Shown here in pieces: positions 8,497-16,286 of a stretch of 64,000 nucleotides of DNA. The stretch comes from an uncultured Clostridia bacterium. GTDB taxonomy: Bacteria; Bacillota; Clostridia; Peptostreptococcales; Anaerovoracaceae. A program made the position numbers and the translations under genes. The stretch lies in contig CAKQWJ010000004.1 of NCBI GenBank assembly GCA_934278925.1, positions 1 to 64,000 of the forward strand, in the 5' to 3' direction. Numbering within the stretch: position 1 is the first letter of the stretch; each line of letters opens with the position of its first letter. The notes beneath the pieces are model-generated. The model saw nothing but the letters and a program-made list of their open reading frames with translations, was not told the DNA's origin and ran no database searches.

Positions 8497-9162
8497 ATGA
8501 AAATCCAAACGGTTATTTTCGATTGGGACGGCACCTTGCACGATACGAAAGCGCTGTACGGTGCCGCCCTTCGCCGGACCCTTTCCCGGCTAGAGGAACA
8601 GGGGTATTCCGTGCCGAAAGATCGGTCGGATGACCGACTGGCGAGATACCTTGGAGTAAATGCCCGGGATATGTGGAACGATTTCATGCCGGCACTTCCG
8701 GCGGAAGTCAAGGAAGAATGTTCCCGGCGAACCGGCGAACAGATGATTCGTGAAATCCGGGCGGGCCGGGCCAAGTTGTACCCCGGCGTGCCGGATGTGC
8801 TGCGGCAGCTGGCGGAGTCCGGATACCATTCGGTGATTCTGTCCAACTGTAAGGTGCCCTACATGGAGGCCCAGCGGGAGCATTTTAACCTGGACCGCCG
8901 GATGGAAGGCTTTTATTGCAGCGGGGCATACGGCTTCTGCCCCAAAGAAGAAATCTTCCCGGAAATCCGAAAGAAATTCCCGGGAGGCTTCTGCATGGTG
9001 GGAGACCGCGCCTCGGACCGGCAGGTGTCGTTGACTCACGGAATCCCTTTCGTGGGATGCGAATACGGGTTCGGAACCCGGGCCGAGCTGGAGGGCGCGG
9101 ACGCCCTGCTTTCGGATATCCGGGAACTCCCGGATGTGCTGGCACAGTGGAATCAAGAATAA
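8497..9162 (+). CDS. HAD-family phosphatase at the end of the rib operon
   Basis: This 221-residue protein has all HAD motifs: FDWDGTL (nucleophile Asp9 and acid Asp11), ILSNCK (motif II) and MVGDRASDRQ (motif IV), with a helical cap between them (about residues 17-90). It starts 10 bp after the ribH stop and shares the operon terminator, so it is co-transcribed under the FMN riboswitch. The family dephosphorylates small metabolites. The position suggests it removes the phosphate from the ribitylaminopyrimidine intermediate, the step no classical rib gene encodes. Phosphoglycolate phosphatase-like or general activity remains possible. Confidence 0.85.
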   Translation: MKIQTVIFDWDGTLHDTKALYGAALRRTLSRLEEQGYSVPKDRSDDRLARYLGVNARDMWNDFMPALPAEVKEECSRRTGEQMIREIRAGRAKLYPGVPDVLRQLAESGYHSVILSNCKVPYMEAQREHFNLDRRMEGFYCSGAYGFCPKEEIFPEIRKKFPGGFCMVGDRASDRQVSLTHGIPFVGCEYGFGTRAELEGADALLSDIRELPDVLAQWNQE

Positions 9163-9164
9163 GA

Positions 9165-9246
9165 AACGCTTCGCGAATCCTTGCGGGACATGGAGCGCTT
9201 TGTGAATACTTGCGTGTAAGAGTTGCTGCGCGAATACTTGCGGGAT
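9165..9246 (+). repeat. three imperfect copies of a GCGAATACTTGCGGGA-like unit
   Basis: Just after the HAD gene the motif gcgaatccttgcggga / gtgaatacttgcgtgt / gcgaatacttgcggga recurs at roughly 30-bp spacing. The third copy runs into the operon terminator stem. No function is apparent. Confidence 0.6.
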
Positions 9247-9279
9247 AGTTATTGGAAACTATCCTGCGTTTTTATTTTT
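9240..9279 (+). terminator. terminator of the rib operon
   Basis: GCGGGATAGTT (9240-9250) pairs with AACTATCCTGC (9257-9267), with one G-T wobble, and is followed by TTTTTATTTTT. Confidence 0.85.
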
Positions 9280-9292
9280 GAGCATAAGCTGG

Positions 9293-9374
9293 CGCCAACA
9301 TGTCAGAAAGTTCCGGGCCGTGTTGGCGTGGCCTGACGGAGAAATAAGGCGCAGCGGGGAGGGGGACGCCAACA
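9293..9374. repeat. family D palindrome arms (CGCCAACA / TGTTGGCG)
   Basis: CGCCAACA occurs at 9293-9300 and 9367-9374, and its complement TGTTGGCG at 9321-9328. The middle arm could pair with either neighbour. This is the first member of a 1.2-kb gene-free stretch of interrupted palindromes. Confidence 0.6.
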
Positions 9375-9404
9375 AAGGCGGCGTGCGAACAAATAATGAA
9401 AGGA

Positions 9405-9782
9405 AGTGATGCACGCCCCCTTGTTTTTCCGCCTCGTGCATCAACGCCATTTTCAGAGTTGATGCATCAGCATCCATTTTTTCAACTCATGCATCACCTC
9501 TAATTATTTTCATATTTCTTTTATTCTACTTTATTTTCAATTAACATAAAAAGTGATGCATACGCAGCTGTTTTCTGCTTTCCTACATCACAGCATACCA
9601 CTGCCGCCGGTCATCATCCCTCTGAGTACCCGGTGGCTGGGAAAGAATTGATGCATGAACCCCTTTTTTCATCGTTCCTGCATCAATTTCCCGATTTGCA
9701 CCAGCGGCACGAATTAGAATCGGGCCGCGTTCAAATGAAAAGTGATGCACGGAAGGCCAACGACGGCCTTCGTGCATCACTT
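9405..9782. repeat. family A: five interrupted palindromes with TGATGCA / TGCATCA arms
   Basis: Five stem-loops share arms of the type (A)GTGATGCA...TGCATCAC. The arms lie at 9407-9415/9435-9443, 9460-9467/9489-9496, 9553-9560/9584-9591 (one mismatch), 9646-9655/9679-9688 and 9740-9757/9765-9782. The arms are 8-18 bp and the loops run from about 7 to 24 bases. The loop sequences are unrelated to each other. The fifth is almost a perfect hairpin with one bulged base. None has a terminator-like T tract after the stem. No coding frame is convincing here. Confidence 0.8.
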
Positions 9783-9808
9783 CATATCATCATAATTCAC
9801 AAAAGGAA

Positions 9809-10134
9809 AGAATTGACGACGAATTCTTCATCTTCTTCCGTTCGTCGCCAATTCTAATCATCGTCTTGTGTCTATTGCTCTAATTTACATTCTCATCAAC
9901 AAAAATTGACGACGCCCCTTTGTTTCGGACAGACTGTCGTCAATCTAATAATTTCTTCACGTATGGAGCTCCAATGAAAGTCGAACCAAGGCCTGAAATC
10001 ACTTCTTACAACCCAGATTTTCTGATTCCAAGACCTTATCCTACCCACTCCTCCGGGCATTTAACTCTAATCTACCAAGCGGGCGCGGGGGAATTGACGA
10101 CGGAAGCGCGGCGAGGAGGATTTCGTCGTCAATT
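9809..10134. repeat. family B: three interrupted palindromes with AATTGACGAC / GTCGTCAATT arms
   Basis: The three stem-loops lie at 9809-9823/9841-9855 (one mismatch), 9905-9913/9936-9944 and 10092-10102/10124-10134. The arms share AATTGACGAC, while the loops (17-22 bases) differ. The architecture is the same as in family A but the arm sequence is different. The 150 bp between the second and third members hold nothing I recognise. Confidence 0.8.
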
Positions 10135-10214
10135 TCTACCGATTTCTTGAAAGCAGTCCGAATTAGAGACCGCTTTTATAATGTATCCATAGTAGTGGAG
10201 ACTTTTACAAATTG

Positions 10215-10500
10215 AGCACCAAGTTCGCGCCGAATTCCGGCGGAAACCTCACGAGAACTTGGTGCAAAGAAAACGGAAGCACAAGGGTCGCGCTTTTCGT
10301 GCACCAAGTCCGCGCCGAGCAGCGGCGGAAAATTCTCGGAAACTTGGTGCAAAGGAAACGGAATAACAAGGGATAGCGGCTTTTCGTGCACCAAGTCTGC
10401 GCCGAGCAGCGGCGGAAAATTCTCGGAAACTTGGTGCAAAGGAAACGGAAGCACAAGGAATAGCGGTTTTTCGTGCACCAAGTTCGCGCCGGGCGCCGGG
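10215..10500. repeat. family C: tandem 85-87 bp array with TGCACCAAGT / ACTTGGTGCA arms
   Basis: Left arms TGCACCAAGT begin at 10215 (first copy GAGCACCAAGT), 10300, 10387 and 10474. Right arms ACTTGGTGCA begin at 10256 (within GAACTTGGTGC), 10342 and 10429. The second and third units are nearly identical over 87 bp. The fourth has a left arm only. Within the loops, inner stems such as CCGAG/CTCGG are preserved. The arms alternate at spacings of about 30-36 bases. The same arms recur at 50.5-50.7 kb. No open frame, cas gene or transposase is nearby. Confidence 0.85.
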
Positions 10501-10620
10501 CGTCCTCTGCCGGCGGCGAAAAAATCCAGAAATTTTTATTTTTAGACTATCCTTTTTGTATCCTACTCGTTAAACCTTATAGAACCGGTTCGAAAGCAAT
10601 GTGAAAACAAGGAGGAAGAT

Positions 10621-11100
10621 ATGCTTAAGAAAATTATTACGGTAACGATGGTAAGTGGGTTAATACTGATGGCTTCGGTAGGGGTATTTGCGGATGCGCC
10701 ACCGCAGGATGCGTCATCGTCGGATGCACCGCCGCAGGATATGCTGTACGACCCGGAACTCGGATATGAAGTGGATTTGGATAACCCGGCAAGCGACACG
10801 TTGGGGTGCACATATGTAGAAGGACTCGGCTACGAAGTGACCATTAACAGCGAAAACCTTGCAAGAGAGGGTTCCTATGACAGCGGATGGAAGGATTTTT
10901 ATGGCGGAAAGTGGAGACACGGTGTGAACTCGAAACACGTGTGGTCCAAATACAACCACTCTAAGAAGACGCATAAAACAACCGTAAAAGGAGCGGGTGG
11001 TAAGTATTCCTATTCCGGATGGGTCGGAAAAGGAAAGCAGGCAGCCGCATCTTGGGAGAAAGCGAAAACCGGAAACAAAGCATGGGCAGATGTAAAGTAA
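10621..11100 (+). CDS. lactococcin 972-family bacteriocin precursor
   Basis: The 159-residue precursor has a Sec signal peptide (cleavage likely after GVFA, residue 25). A spacer with the hexapeptide DAPPQD twice and LGYEV twice follows. The C-terminal 65 residues have the lactococcin 972 pattern: KWRHGVNSKHVWSKYNHSKKTHKTTVKG..., then a Gly/Lys-rich tail. The family's founding member blocks septum formation by binding lipid II. At 159 residues this one is longer than the roughly 90-residue lactococcin 972, because of the repeat spacer. An AAGGAGG site precedes the ATG. The next two genes encode the expected partner proteins, which raises confidence. Confidence 0.85.
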   Translation: MLKKIITVTMVSGLILMASVGVFADAPPQDASSSDAPPQDMLYDPELGYEVDLDNPASDTLGCTYVEGLGYEVTINSENLAREGSYDSGWKDFYGGKWRHGVNSKHVWSKYNHSKKTHKTTVKGAGGKYSYSGWVGKGKQAAASWEKAKTGNKAWADVK

Positions 11101-11172
11101 CAATCCGTTGGACAATAAAGAATCTGGGGCTCGGCATTTTTTGCGGAGTCCTAAATTAAATGGTAGCGACAC

Positions 11173-13332
11173 ATGAAAAAGATAATACGGACAATGCTGG
11201 TGATTCTCATCGTAACCGTCGCCTTCGGGGCTTCATACAATCAAGATGATATGTTCCTGAAGACCTTTACGAATGAGTTTGATACCACGATTAACATCGT
11301 TTCCTCACCGGCACGGACGCAAAACAATAGGACAAAGCTGCAGGAACTGGCTCAAAAGCATAACATGAGTTTTATTAAGGTTCGGCGTATTCCACGGAAT
11401 CAACGGAATGAAAGGCAGCAGATTTCGATATTTGTCTATTTAAACGAAGCGGCATGGTTTGAAAAGGCCTTTCCGAATATTTCTCTTCAAAGAGATATTC
11501 AGGGGCTGAATGAATTCAAGAACGCGAAGGGGGCGACATTCCTCACTACAAAGGAAGTAAGCCTATTGCCGTTTTCGAAAATCAACAGCAACAACTTTAA
11601 CGGCGACTACTATTTTCGCGGAACGAAAGAAGATACGGAAGCGTTCCTGGGAGAACTGACCGGTGACGATAGTCTGGGCGTTCAGGCGACCGTAGATTCT
11701 TCGGAAACTGTAGCTAGTGATACAACTGAAAACCAACTGTTTTTGTATCTAACCATTCTGGCAATCATGATCGCCGCAATTCTCTTCTGCTATGCGATAT
11801 ACAATGGGCAGCTGACGAAAGAGGTCGCCGTTGCCGGGCTGATTGGCTGGAAGAGCACCCATTTCGCAGCAACTAAAGCCGCAAAATTGGTGCTTCCACC
11901 GCTGATGATTGCAATTCCGATTATCAGCGTGGCGTTGATATATGTCACGCAGCCGCAAACGGTCCGAGGTTTCCTCTCGGCGACGAAGAGCGTGTACCTG
12001 GCGGTCGGGGCGGCAGCGGTATTTTTCTTCATATTGGAATTTGCAATTATCGTATGGAAGTTCAAACGGCAAAGCATAACGCCGGCGTTAAAAGGCAAGC
12101 GGCCGAATCGAGAGAAAACGGCAACCGGAATGAAGATTGTAATCTGTGCGGGAACCTTGCTGCTGGGGGCGGTGACGATTGCCGGTTTTCAGGATTTCAA
12201 GGAGGTGGAGCGGCATATACCGGAATGGCGCAAGTCTGCGAATTACGTCAATATTTCCTGCGGGTGGCCGTGGACGTACGTGGAGGATGACGATAAGTTT
12301 AATGAAGTTGTTGTCCCAAAATTAAATCGGCTGTGGGACGAACTGGACCGAGAGGGTGCAATTTTGTTCTTCGCACCGAATGCGGAAAAAGAAGGTGTAC
12401 CGGACGAATCCGATGCGGCCGAACCTTTTGGCGGAAGGTACGCATACGTCAATAAAAACTATATGGAATTCGCCACGCCGGCGACACCGGATGACAAGAA
12501 ACCGGATATTTCTGCCCTTCGTGATAACGAATGGCTGATCCTGTACCCGGAGAAACGCAAACCGACAGAAGACGATATCGAAAAGATAAAAGAAACACAG
12601 CGAGATGAATCGAACAAGAAAAACGGCTTCTCCGTAAAACTCGTACCCATAAAAGACGGTCAGAGTTTTGTGACCTGTGATTCCTCCATGCGTTTGGAGG
12701 AAGCGCGGCTTCAGGATTACACGCTCGTCCTGGTGGACGGAGGCGGTCTGAAACCGAACGGAAGCATAAAGCTGCCGTCTCTGGTGAACGGATACTTCCA
12801 TCCTTATGTGAAGGATTCCGCCAATGCGTACGGCGAAATGAAACGCACAATTACTCAAACGCAGGCCGATCCATATGTTTTATGGATTAGCAGCGTGTAC
12901 GATGATGTGTTGTTTCAAATTGAAGAAATACGGACAGAGGCGGTCGTAAACGCAATTGCTTTTATCCTGTTGATGCTGATTATCGCATTCGTCGTAAAAA
13001 TCGATGTTGAGTCGTATCTATACCACCACGGGAGAAGGCTGGATGTGTCATATCTGCTGGGATACGGGTTCATAAGCGTTCACGGAAAAAGACTTCTCAA
13101 AAGCGGGATTGCGTACGGGATTAGTTTCGTGATATTTATCGGTATGCTAAAGGCATATCCGGCAATGAACTTTCTGAGCCTGTATACGCCGAGAACGGGA
13201 TGGACGATGGGCAAAACCGAAATCGCTGCGTGGGCAGGACTTGCGGTATTAAGCATTTGCTTTATCGGTGAAATCATAAAGCTGGGACGCAGCAAAAATA
13301 ATATCGGGGAGAGACTGAAGGAGGGCTGCTAA
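11173..13332 (+). CDS. bacteriocin-associated 7-TM immunity/permease protein
   Basis: This 719-residue membrane protein has a first hydrophobic segment at the N-terminus and a large outside domain (about residues 25-190). A group of helices (about 192-290) and a second outside domain (about 330-600) follow. The last helices are at about 603-625, 640-690 and 685-710. That layout and the position between a lactococcin 972-type precursor and an ABC ATPase match the 'bacteriocin-associated integral membrane protein' family (DUF1430-type). It probably forms the permease of an ABC exporter and protects the producer. Its stop codon abuts the ATPase start, so the two are coupled. Confidence 0.85.
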   Translation: MKKIIRTMLVILIVTVAFGASYNQDDMFLKTFTNEFDTTINIVSSPARTQNNRTKLQELAQKHNMSFIKVRRIPRNQRNERQQISIFVYLNEAAWFEKAFPNISLQRDIQGLNEFKNAKGATFLTTKEVSLLPFSKINSNNFNGDYYFRGTKEDTEAFLGELTGDDSLGVQATVDSSETVASDTTENQLFLYLTILAIMIAAILFCYAIYNGQLTKEVAVAGLIGWKSTHFAATKAAKLVLPPLMIAIPIISVALIYVTQPQTVRGFLSATKSVYLAVGAAAVFFFILEFAIIVWKFKRQSITPALKGKRPNREKTATGMKIVICAGTLLLGAVTIAGFQDFKEVERHIPEWRKSANYVNISCGWPWTYVEDDDKFNEVVVPKLNRLWDELDREGAILFFAPNAEKEGVPDESDAAEPFGGRYAYVNKNYMEFATPATPDDKKPDISALRDNEWLILYPEKRKPTEDDIEKIKETQRDESNKKNGFSVKLVPIKDGQSFVTCDSSMRLEEARLQDYTLVLVDGGGLKPNGSIKLPSLVNGYFHPYVKDSANAYGEMKRTITQTQADPYVLWISSVYDDVLFQIEEIRTEAVVNAIAFILLMLIIAFVVKIDVESYLYHHGRRLDVSYLLGYGFISVHGKRLLKSGIAYGISFVIFIGMLKAYPAMNFLSLYTPRTGWTMGKTEIAAWAGLAVLSICFIGEIIKLGRSKNNIGERLKEGC

Positions 13333-13998
13333 ATGCATGAAAATTCAGCGCAAATCATATTAAAGGACATCGAGAAAGCCTATGGAAGCAGAAAAATTCT
13401 GGACGGAATCAGTATGGAAATTTATCCGGGGGATTTTATCTGTATTTACGGAAAAAGCGGTGGCGGAAAATCCACGCTGCTGAACATTATGGGGACGTTG
13501 GAAACGTATGACTCCGGTACGCTGCGTTGTTTTTCCGTCGACGACCCGGTGAAAAATCGAAAGAAAAGCGAGAGATTGCGAAGATATAAAATCGCATATC
13601 TTTTTCAGAACTTTGCGTTGGTGGAGAAGATGACCGTGAAGGAAAATCTGCTGTTGGCACTTCGGTATGCCCGCGTGAAGAACAAAACACGGACAATGGA
13701 AGACGCTCTTGCGCACCTCGGATTAGCCGATAAAATGAATTCCAAGATATTCGAACTTTCCGGCGGAGAACAGCAGCGGGTTGCTCTGGCACGAAACCTG
13801 ATAAAACCTTTCGATATCTTGCTGGCGGATGAACCTACCGGATCGCTGGACCGAGAGAACAAGAAAATCGTAATGAGAAATCTTTTGGAATTAAATCGGA
13901 AAGGGAAAACCGTGGTGGTAGTGAGTCATGACGATGATTTTAGAAAAATCGCCAAAAAGAATTACACCATCGAAGACGGACGGATGTATCGGATTTAA
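13333..13998 (+). CDS. ABC transporter ATPase of the lactococcin 972 cluster
   Basis: This 221-residue ATPase has Walker A GKSGGGKST (residues 40-48), Q-loop LFQNFALVEKMTV, signature LSGGEQQRVALARN, Walker B DILLADEPTG and the H-loop VVVVSHDDD. It resembles MacB/LolD-type ATPases that work with large extracytoplasmic-domain permeases, fitting the gene immediately upstream. It probably powers immunity or export for the bacteriocin. Confidence 0.9.
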   Translation: MHENSAQIILKDIEKAYGSRKILDGISMEIYPGDFICIYGKSGGGKSTLLNIMGTLETYDSGTLRCFSVDDPVKNRKKSERLRRYKIAYLFQNFALVEKMTVKENLLLALRYARVKNKTRTMEDALAHLGLADKMNSKIFELSGGEQQRVALARNLIKPFDILLADEPTGSLDRENKKIVMRNLLELNRKGKTVVVVSHDDDFRKIAKKNYTIEDGRMYRI

Positions 13999-14080
13999 AA
14001 TAGATATTTTTCAATTTATCGGTTGCCGACTGCAATTGCTGTTGTTATTCTATGGAGAGAGAATATCGGAGGAAGCACTT

Positions 14081-14620
14081 ATGAATTCAGATTTTTTTCT
14101 GGTTCGACGGGCAAAGAATGGGGATCCTCAAGCGGTAGACAGCCTGGTCCGAAAATACTACGATACGATATTGAATTACTGTATCTATCATTTGACGGAT
14201 CGGCATACGGCGGAAGATGTGGCACAGGAAACGTTCCTGACTTTTTTTAAAGTACTTCCGAATTATAAGCATGAGGGAAAACTCCTGAATTTCCTGTACA
14301 CTTTGGCCAGAAACAAATGCAATGACGAAAGAAAGCGAAAGCGCCATACGGAGGTTGCGCTGGATGCAGTGATGGATACAGCGGAAGCAGAAACAAGCTG
14401 CGGGTTGGAAGCAAAAGAAGATGCGAATGCAATAGCAGAAGCGGTGGAACGGCTGCCGGAAGATATCAAAGATGTTATTTTGTTATACTATTTTGAAGAG
14501 AAAAAGGTCAAGGAAATTGCGCAAATCTGCGGGATTTCCTTGCCGAATTGCAAGTATCGATTGCGGCGCGGCCGAGAATTGATTCGAGGTTTTCTGGAAG
14601 AATCCGGATGGAGGGGGTAA
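14081..14620 (+). CDS. ECF-type RNA polymerase sigma factor
   Basis: The 179-residue protein has region 2 (AVDSLVRKYYDTILNYCIYHL ... DVAQETFLTFFK) and region 4 (RLPEDIKDVILLYYFEEKKVKEIAQICG...). The ATG at 14081 follows CGGAGGAAG; the frame is open for another 51 codons upstream, but those overlap the ATPase gene end and lack family similarity. It directs the polymerase to a small regulon, probably including its own operon. The next gene, two bases downstream, encodes a membrane protein that could be its anti-sigma partner. Confidence 0.9.
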   Translation: MNSDFFLVRRAKNGDPQAVDSLVRKYYDTILNYCIYHLTDRHTAEDVAQETFLTFFKVLPNYKHEGKLLNFLYTLARNKCNDERKRKRHTEVALDAVMDTAEAETSCGLEAKEDANAIAEAVERLPEDIKDVILLYYFEEKKVKEIAQICGISLPNCKYRLRRGRELIRGFLEESGWRG

Positions 14621-14622
14621 AA

Positions 14623-15387
14623 ATGGGGAATAAAATCGATCGAATGTTGAAGGACGCGGCATCCGAGTATAAGAAAAATGCAGAGAGCGATACATGCGGC
14701 AGTGCGGCGATGGAAGAAACCATCCGATTGGCGCAGTGCATCGTGGCGCAGCAGCAGGCTTCCGAGCGAGTGAATTATCCGGACTTTATGCTCCTGCAGA
14801 TGCGATTGATCAAAAAACAGTGGTGGGTACTGCAAGGCGCGGTGCTGTTTCTTGCGTGGACCGCTTTGAGCAGCATCGGCACGTCGTGGTATGCCCAGCG
14901 GGGAATGAGCATTGTGGGGGCCTTGTTTGTCATACTGGCGATACCGGAGTTGTGGAAAAACCGAGAGACGAAGTCGATGGAGATAGAAGAGGCCTCGTAT
15001 TACACGCTGCGGCACGTTTATGGGGCGAAGATTCTGTCCTTCGGGTTCGTGGATATTGTGCTGTTATCCCTGTTCGGGGTTGCAGCGGTACATGCACAGC
15101 AGTGCCTGATTACAGACTTCTTAAAACAGCTCATATTTCCGATCATGATCTCAACAATACTGTGCTTGGGTTCGCTATCCTTTCACAAAAAAATCAGCGA
15201 ACTCCTGACGGCAACGCTATGTCTGGGTGCGAATGCCGGCTGGATGGCGGTGACGATGAACGAGGCCGTCTACAATCGGATTACTCCGGCAATATGGGGA
15301 GGAATGTTTGCCCTCGGATTCGCAATCATCCTTCTTCTCAATTATCGATTGCTGCATGAACGGCGAACCGGCCGGGAGGTATTATAA
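14623..15387 (+). CDS. membrane protein, putative anti-sigma partner
   Basis: This 254-residue protein has a soluble N-terminus of about 65 residues (AMEETIRLAQCIVAQQQ...) followed by about six hydrophobic segments, beginning at KKQWWVLQGAVLFLAW. Proteins of this form commonly lie between an ECF sigma gene and an ABC pair in Clostridia, where the cytoplasmic N-terminus is thought to hold the sigma factor. I see no zinc-binding HxxxCxxC motif. A GGAGGGGG site precedes the ATG, and its stop overlaps the next start by one base. Confidence 0.65.
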   Translation: MGNKIDRMLKDAASEYKKNAESDTCGSAAMEETIRLAQCIVAQQQASERVNYPDFMLLQMRLIKKQWWVLQGAVLFLAWTALSSIGTSWYAQRGMSIVGALFVILAIPELWKNRETKSMEIEEASYYTLRHVYGAKILSFGFVDIVLLSLFGVAAVHAQQCLITDFLKQLIFPIMISTILCLGSLSFHKKISELLTATLCLGANAGWMAVTMNEAVYNRITPAIWGGMFALGFAIILLLNYRLLHERRTGREVL

Positions 15388-16286
15388 TGGCAGAACTCAT
15401 AGTGGATAATGTTGTAAAAGTATATGATGGGGTTGCTGCGGCAGACCATATTTCCCTAAAAATGCAAAAGGGACTGTACGGTTTGCTTGGCACGAACGGT
15501 GCGGGAAAAACCACCCTTATGAGAATGATCTGCACCGTGGCAGCGCCGACGTCCGGGGCAATTTACTTTCAGGGGGAGAATATCCTGGAAATGGGTGCAA
15601 GGTATCGGGACAAAATCGGCTACCTGCCGCAGGAATTCGGCTATTATCCGGATTTCAGCGTAAGGAGCTATTTGCGGTATATATCCGCGTTAAAGGGTCT
15701 TCCGAAGCGGTTCTCCGAGCAGAGAATTGCGGAACTGCTAAATCTGGTTGGCCTGACGGAGTATTCTTCCGGAAAAATGAAGAATCTTTCCGGCGGAATG
15801 AAGCGGCGTGTGGGAATCGCCCAGGCCATGCTTAACGATCCGGAAATCCTGATATTGGATGAACCGACCGCCGGTTTGGATCCGATGGAACGGATTCGTT
15901 TTCGGAACTTGATTTCCGGTTTGGCTGAAGAGAAAATCGTCCTGCTTTCCTCCCATATCGTTTCCGATCTGGAAACGATTGCCGATGAAGTGTTTGTGAT
16001 GAAGGAAGGGAAGATTGTGAGTCGGGGAACGGTGACCGAAATCTGCCGCCGGATACCGATTAAAGTCTGGATGTGCAGAGCAGCAGATTCGGATGCGGAA
16101 CGAATCATCGCGGCGCAAGGAGGATGCATCGTAAACGTTCGAAGAGAAGGCAATGTATCGGAAATCCGAGTGATATCGGAAAAAAAGCCCCATGAAAGCG
16201 CCGTTTTGACGGACGTGTCATTGGAAGATGCGTTCTTTTATCAGTTTGGCATGCAGGAGGACCGACGGTGCTGGGATACGAATTAG
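15387..16286 (+). CDS. ABC transporter ATP-binding protein
   Basis: The 299-residue ATPase has Walker A GTNGAGKTT (about residues 33-41), signature LSGGMKRRVGIAQ, Walker B ILILDEPTAGLDP and a C-terminal extension of about 85 residues, as in the CcmA/BcrA-type drug and peptide exporters. It is translationally coupled to the genes on both sides (1-bp and 19-bp overlaps). Substrate unknown. Confidence 0.92.
   Translation: MAELIVDNVVKVYDGVAAADHISLKMQKGLYGLLGTNGAGKTTLMRMICTVAAPTSGAIYFQGENILEMGARYRDKIGYLPQEFGYYPDFSVRSYLRYISALKGLPKRFSEQRIAELLNLVGLTEYSSGKMKNLSGGMKRRVGIAQAMLNDPEILILDEPTAGLDPMERIRFRNLISGLAEEKIVLLSSHIVSDLETIADEVFVMKEGKIVSRGTVTEICRRIPIKVWMCRAADSDAERIIAAQGGCIVNVRREGNVSEIRVISEKKPHESAVLTDVSLEDAFFYQFGMQEDRRCWDTN

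Noticed and set aside
9405..9782. Palindromes read as a series of intrinsic terminators
   Set aside because: The stems have long loops of 20 or more bases and no T tract after the right arm; the real rib terminator lies upstream at 9240-9279.
9405..10500. Possible CRISPR array
   Set aside because: The repeats are interrupted palindromes with variable arms, irregular spacing and partly near-identical spacers (87-bp tandem units). No cas genes are near, and there is no uniform 24-37 bp repeat.
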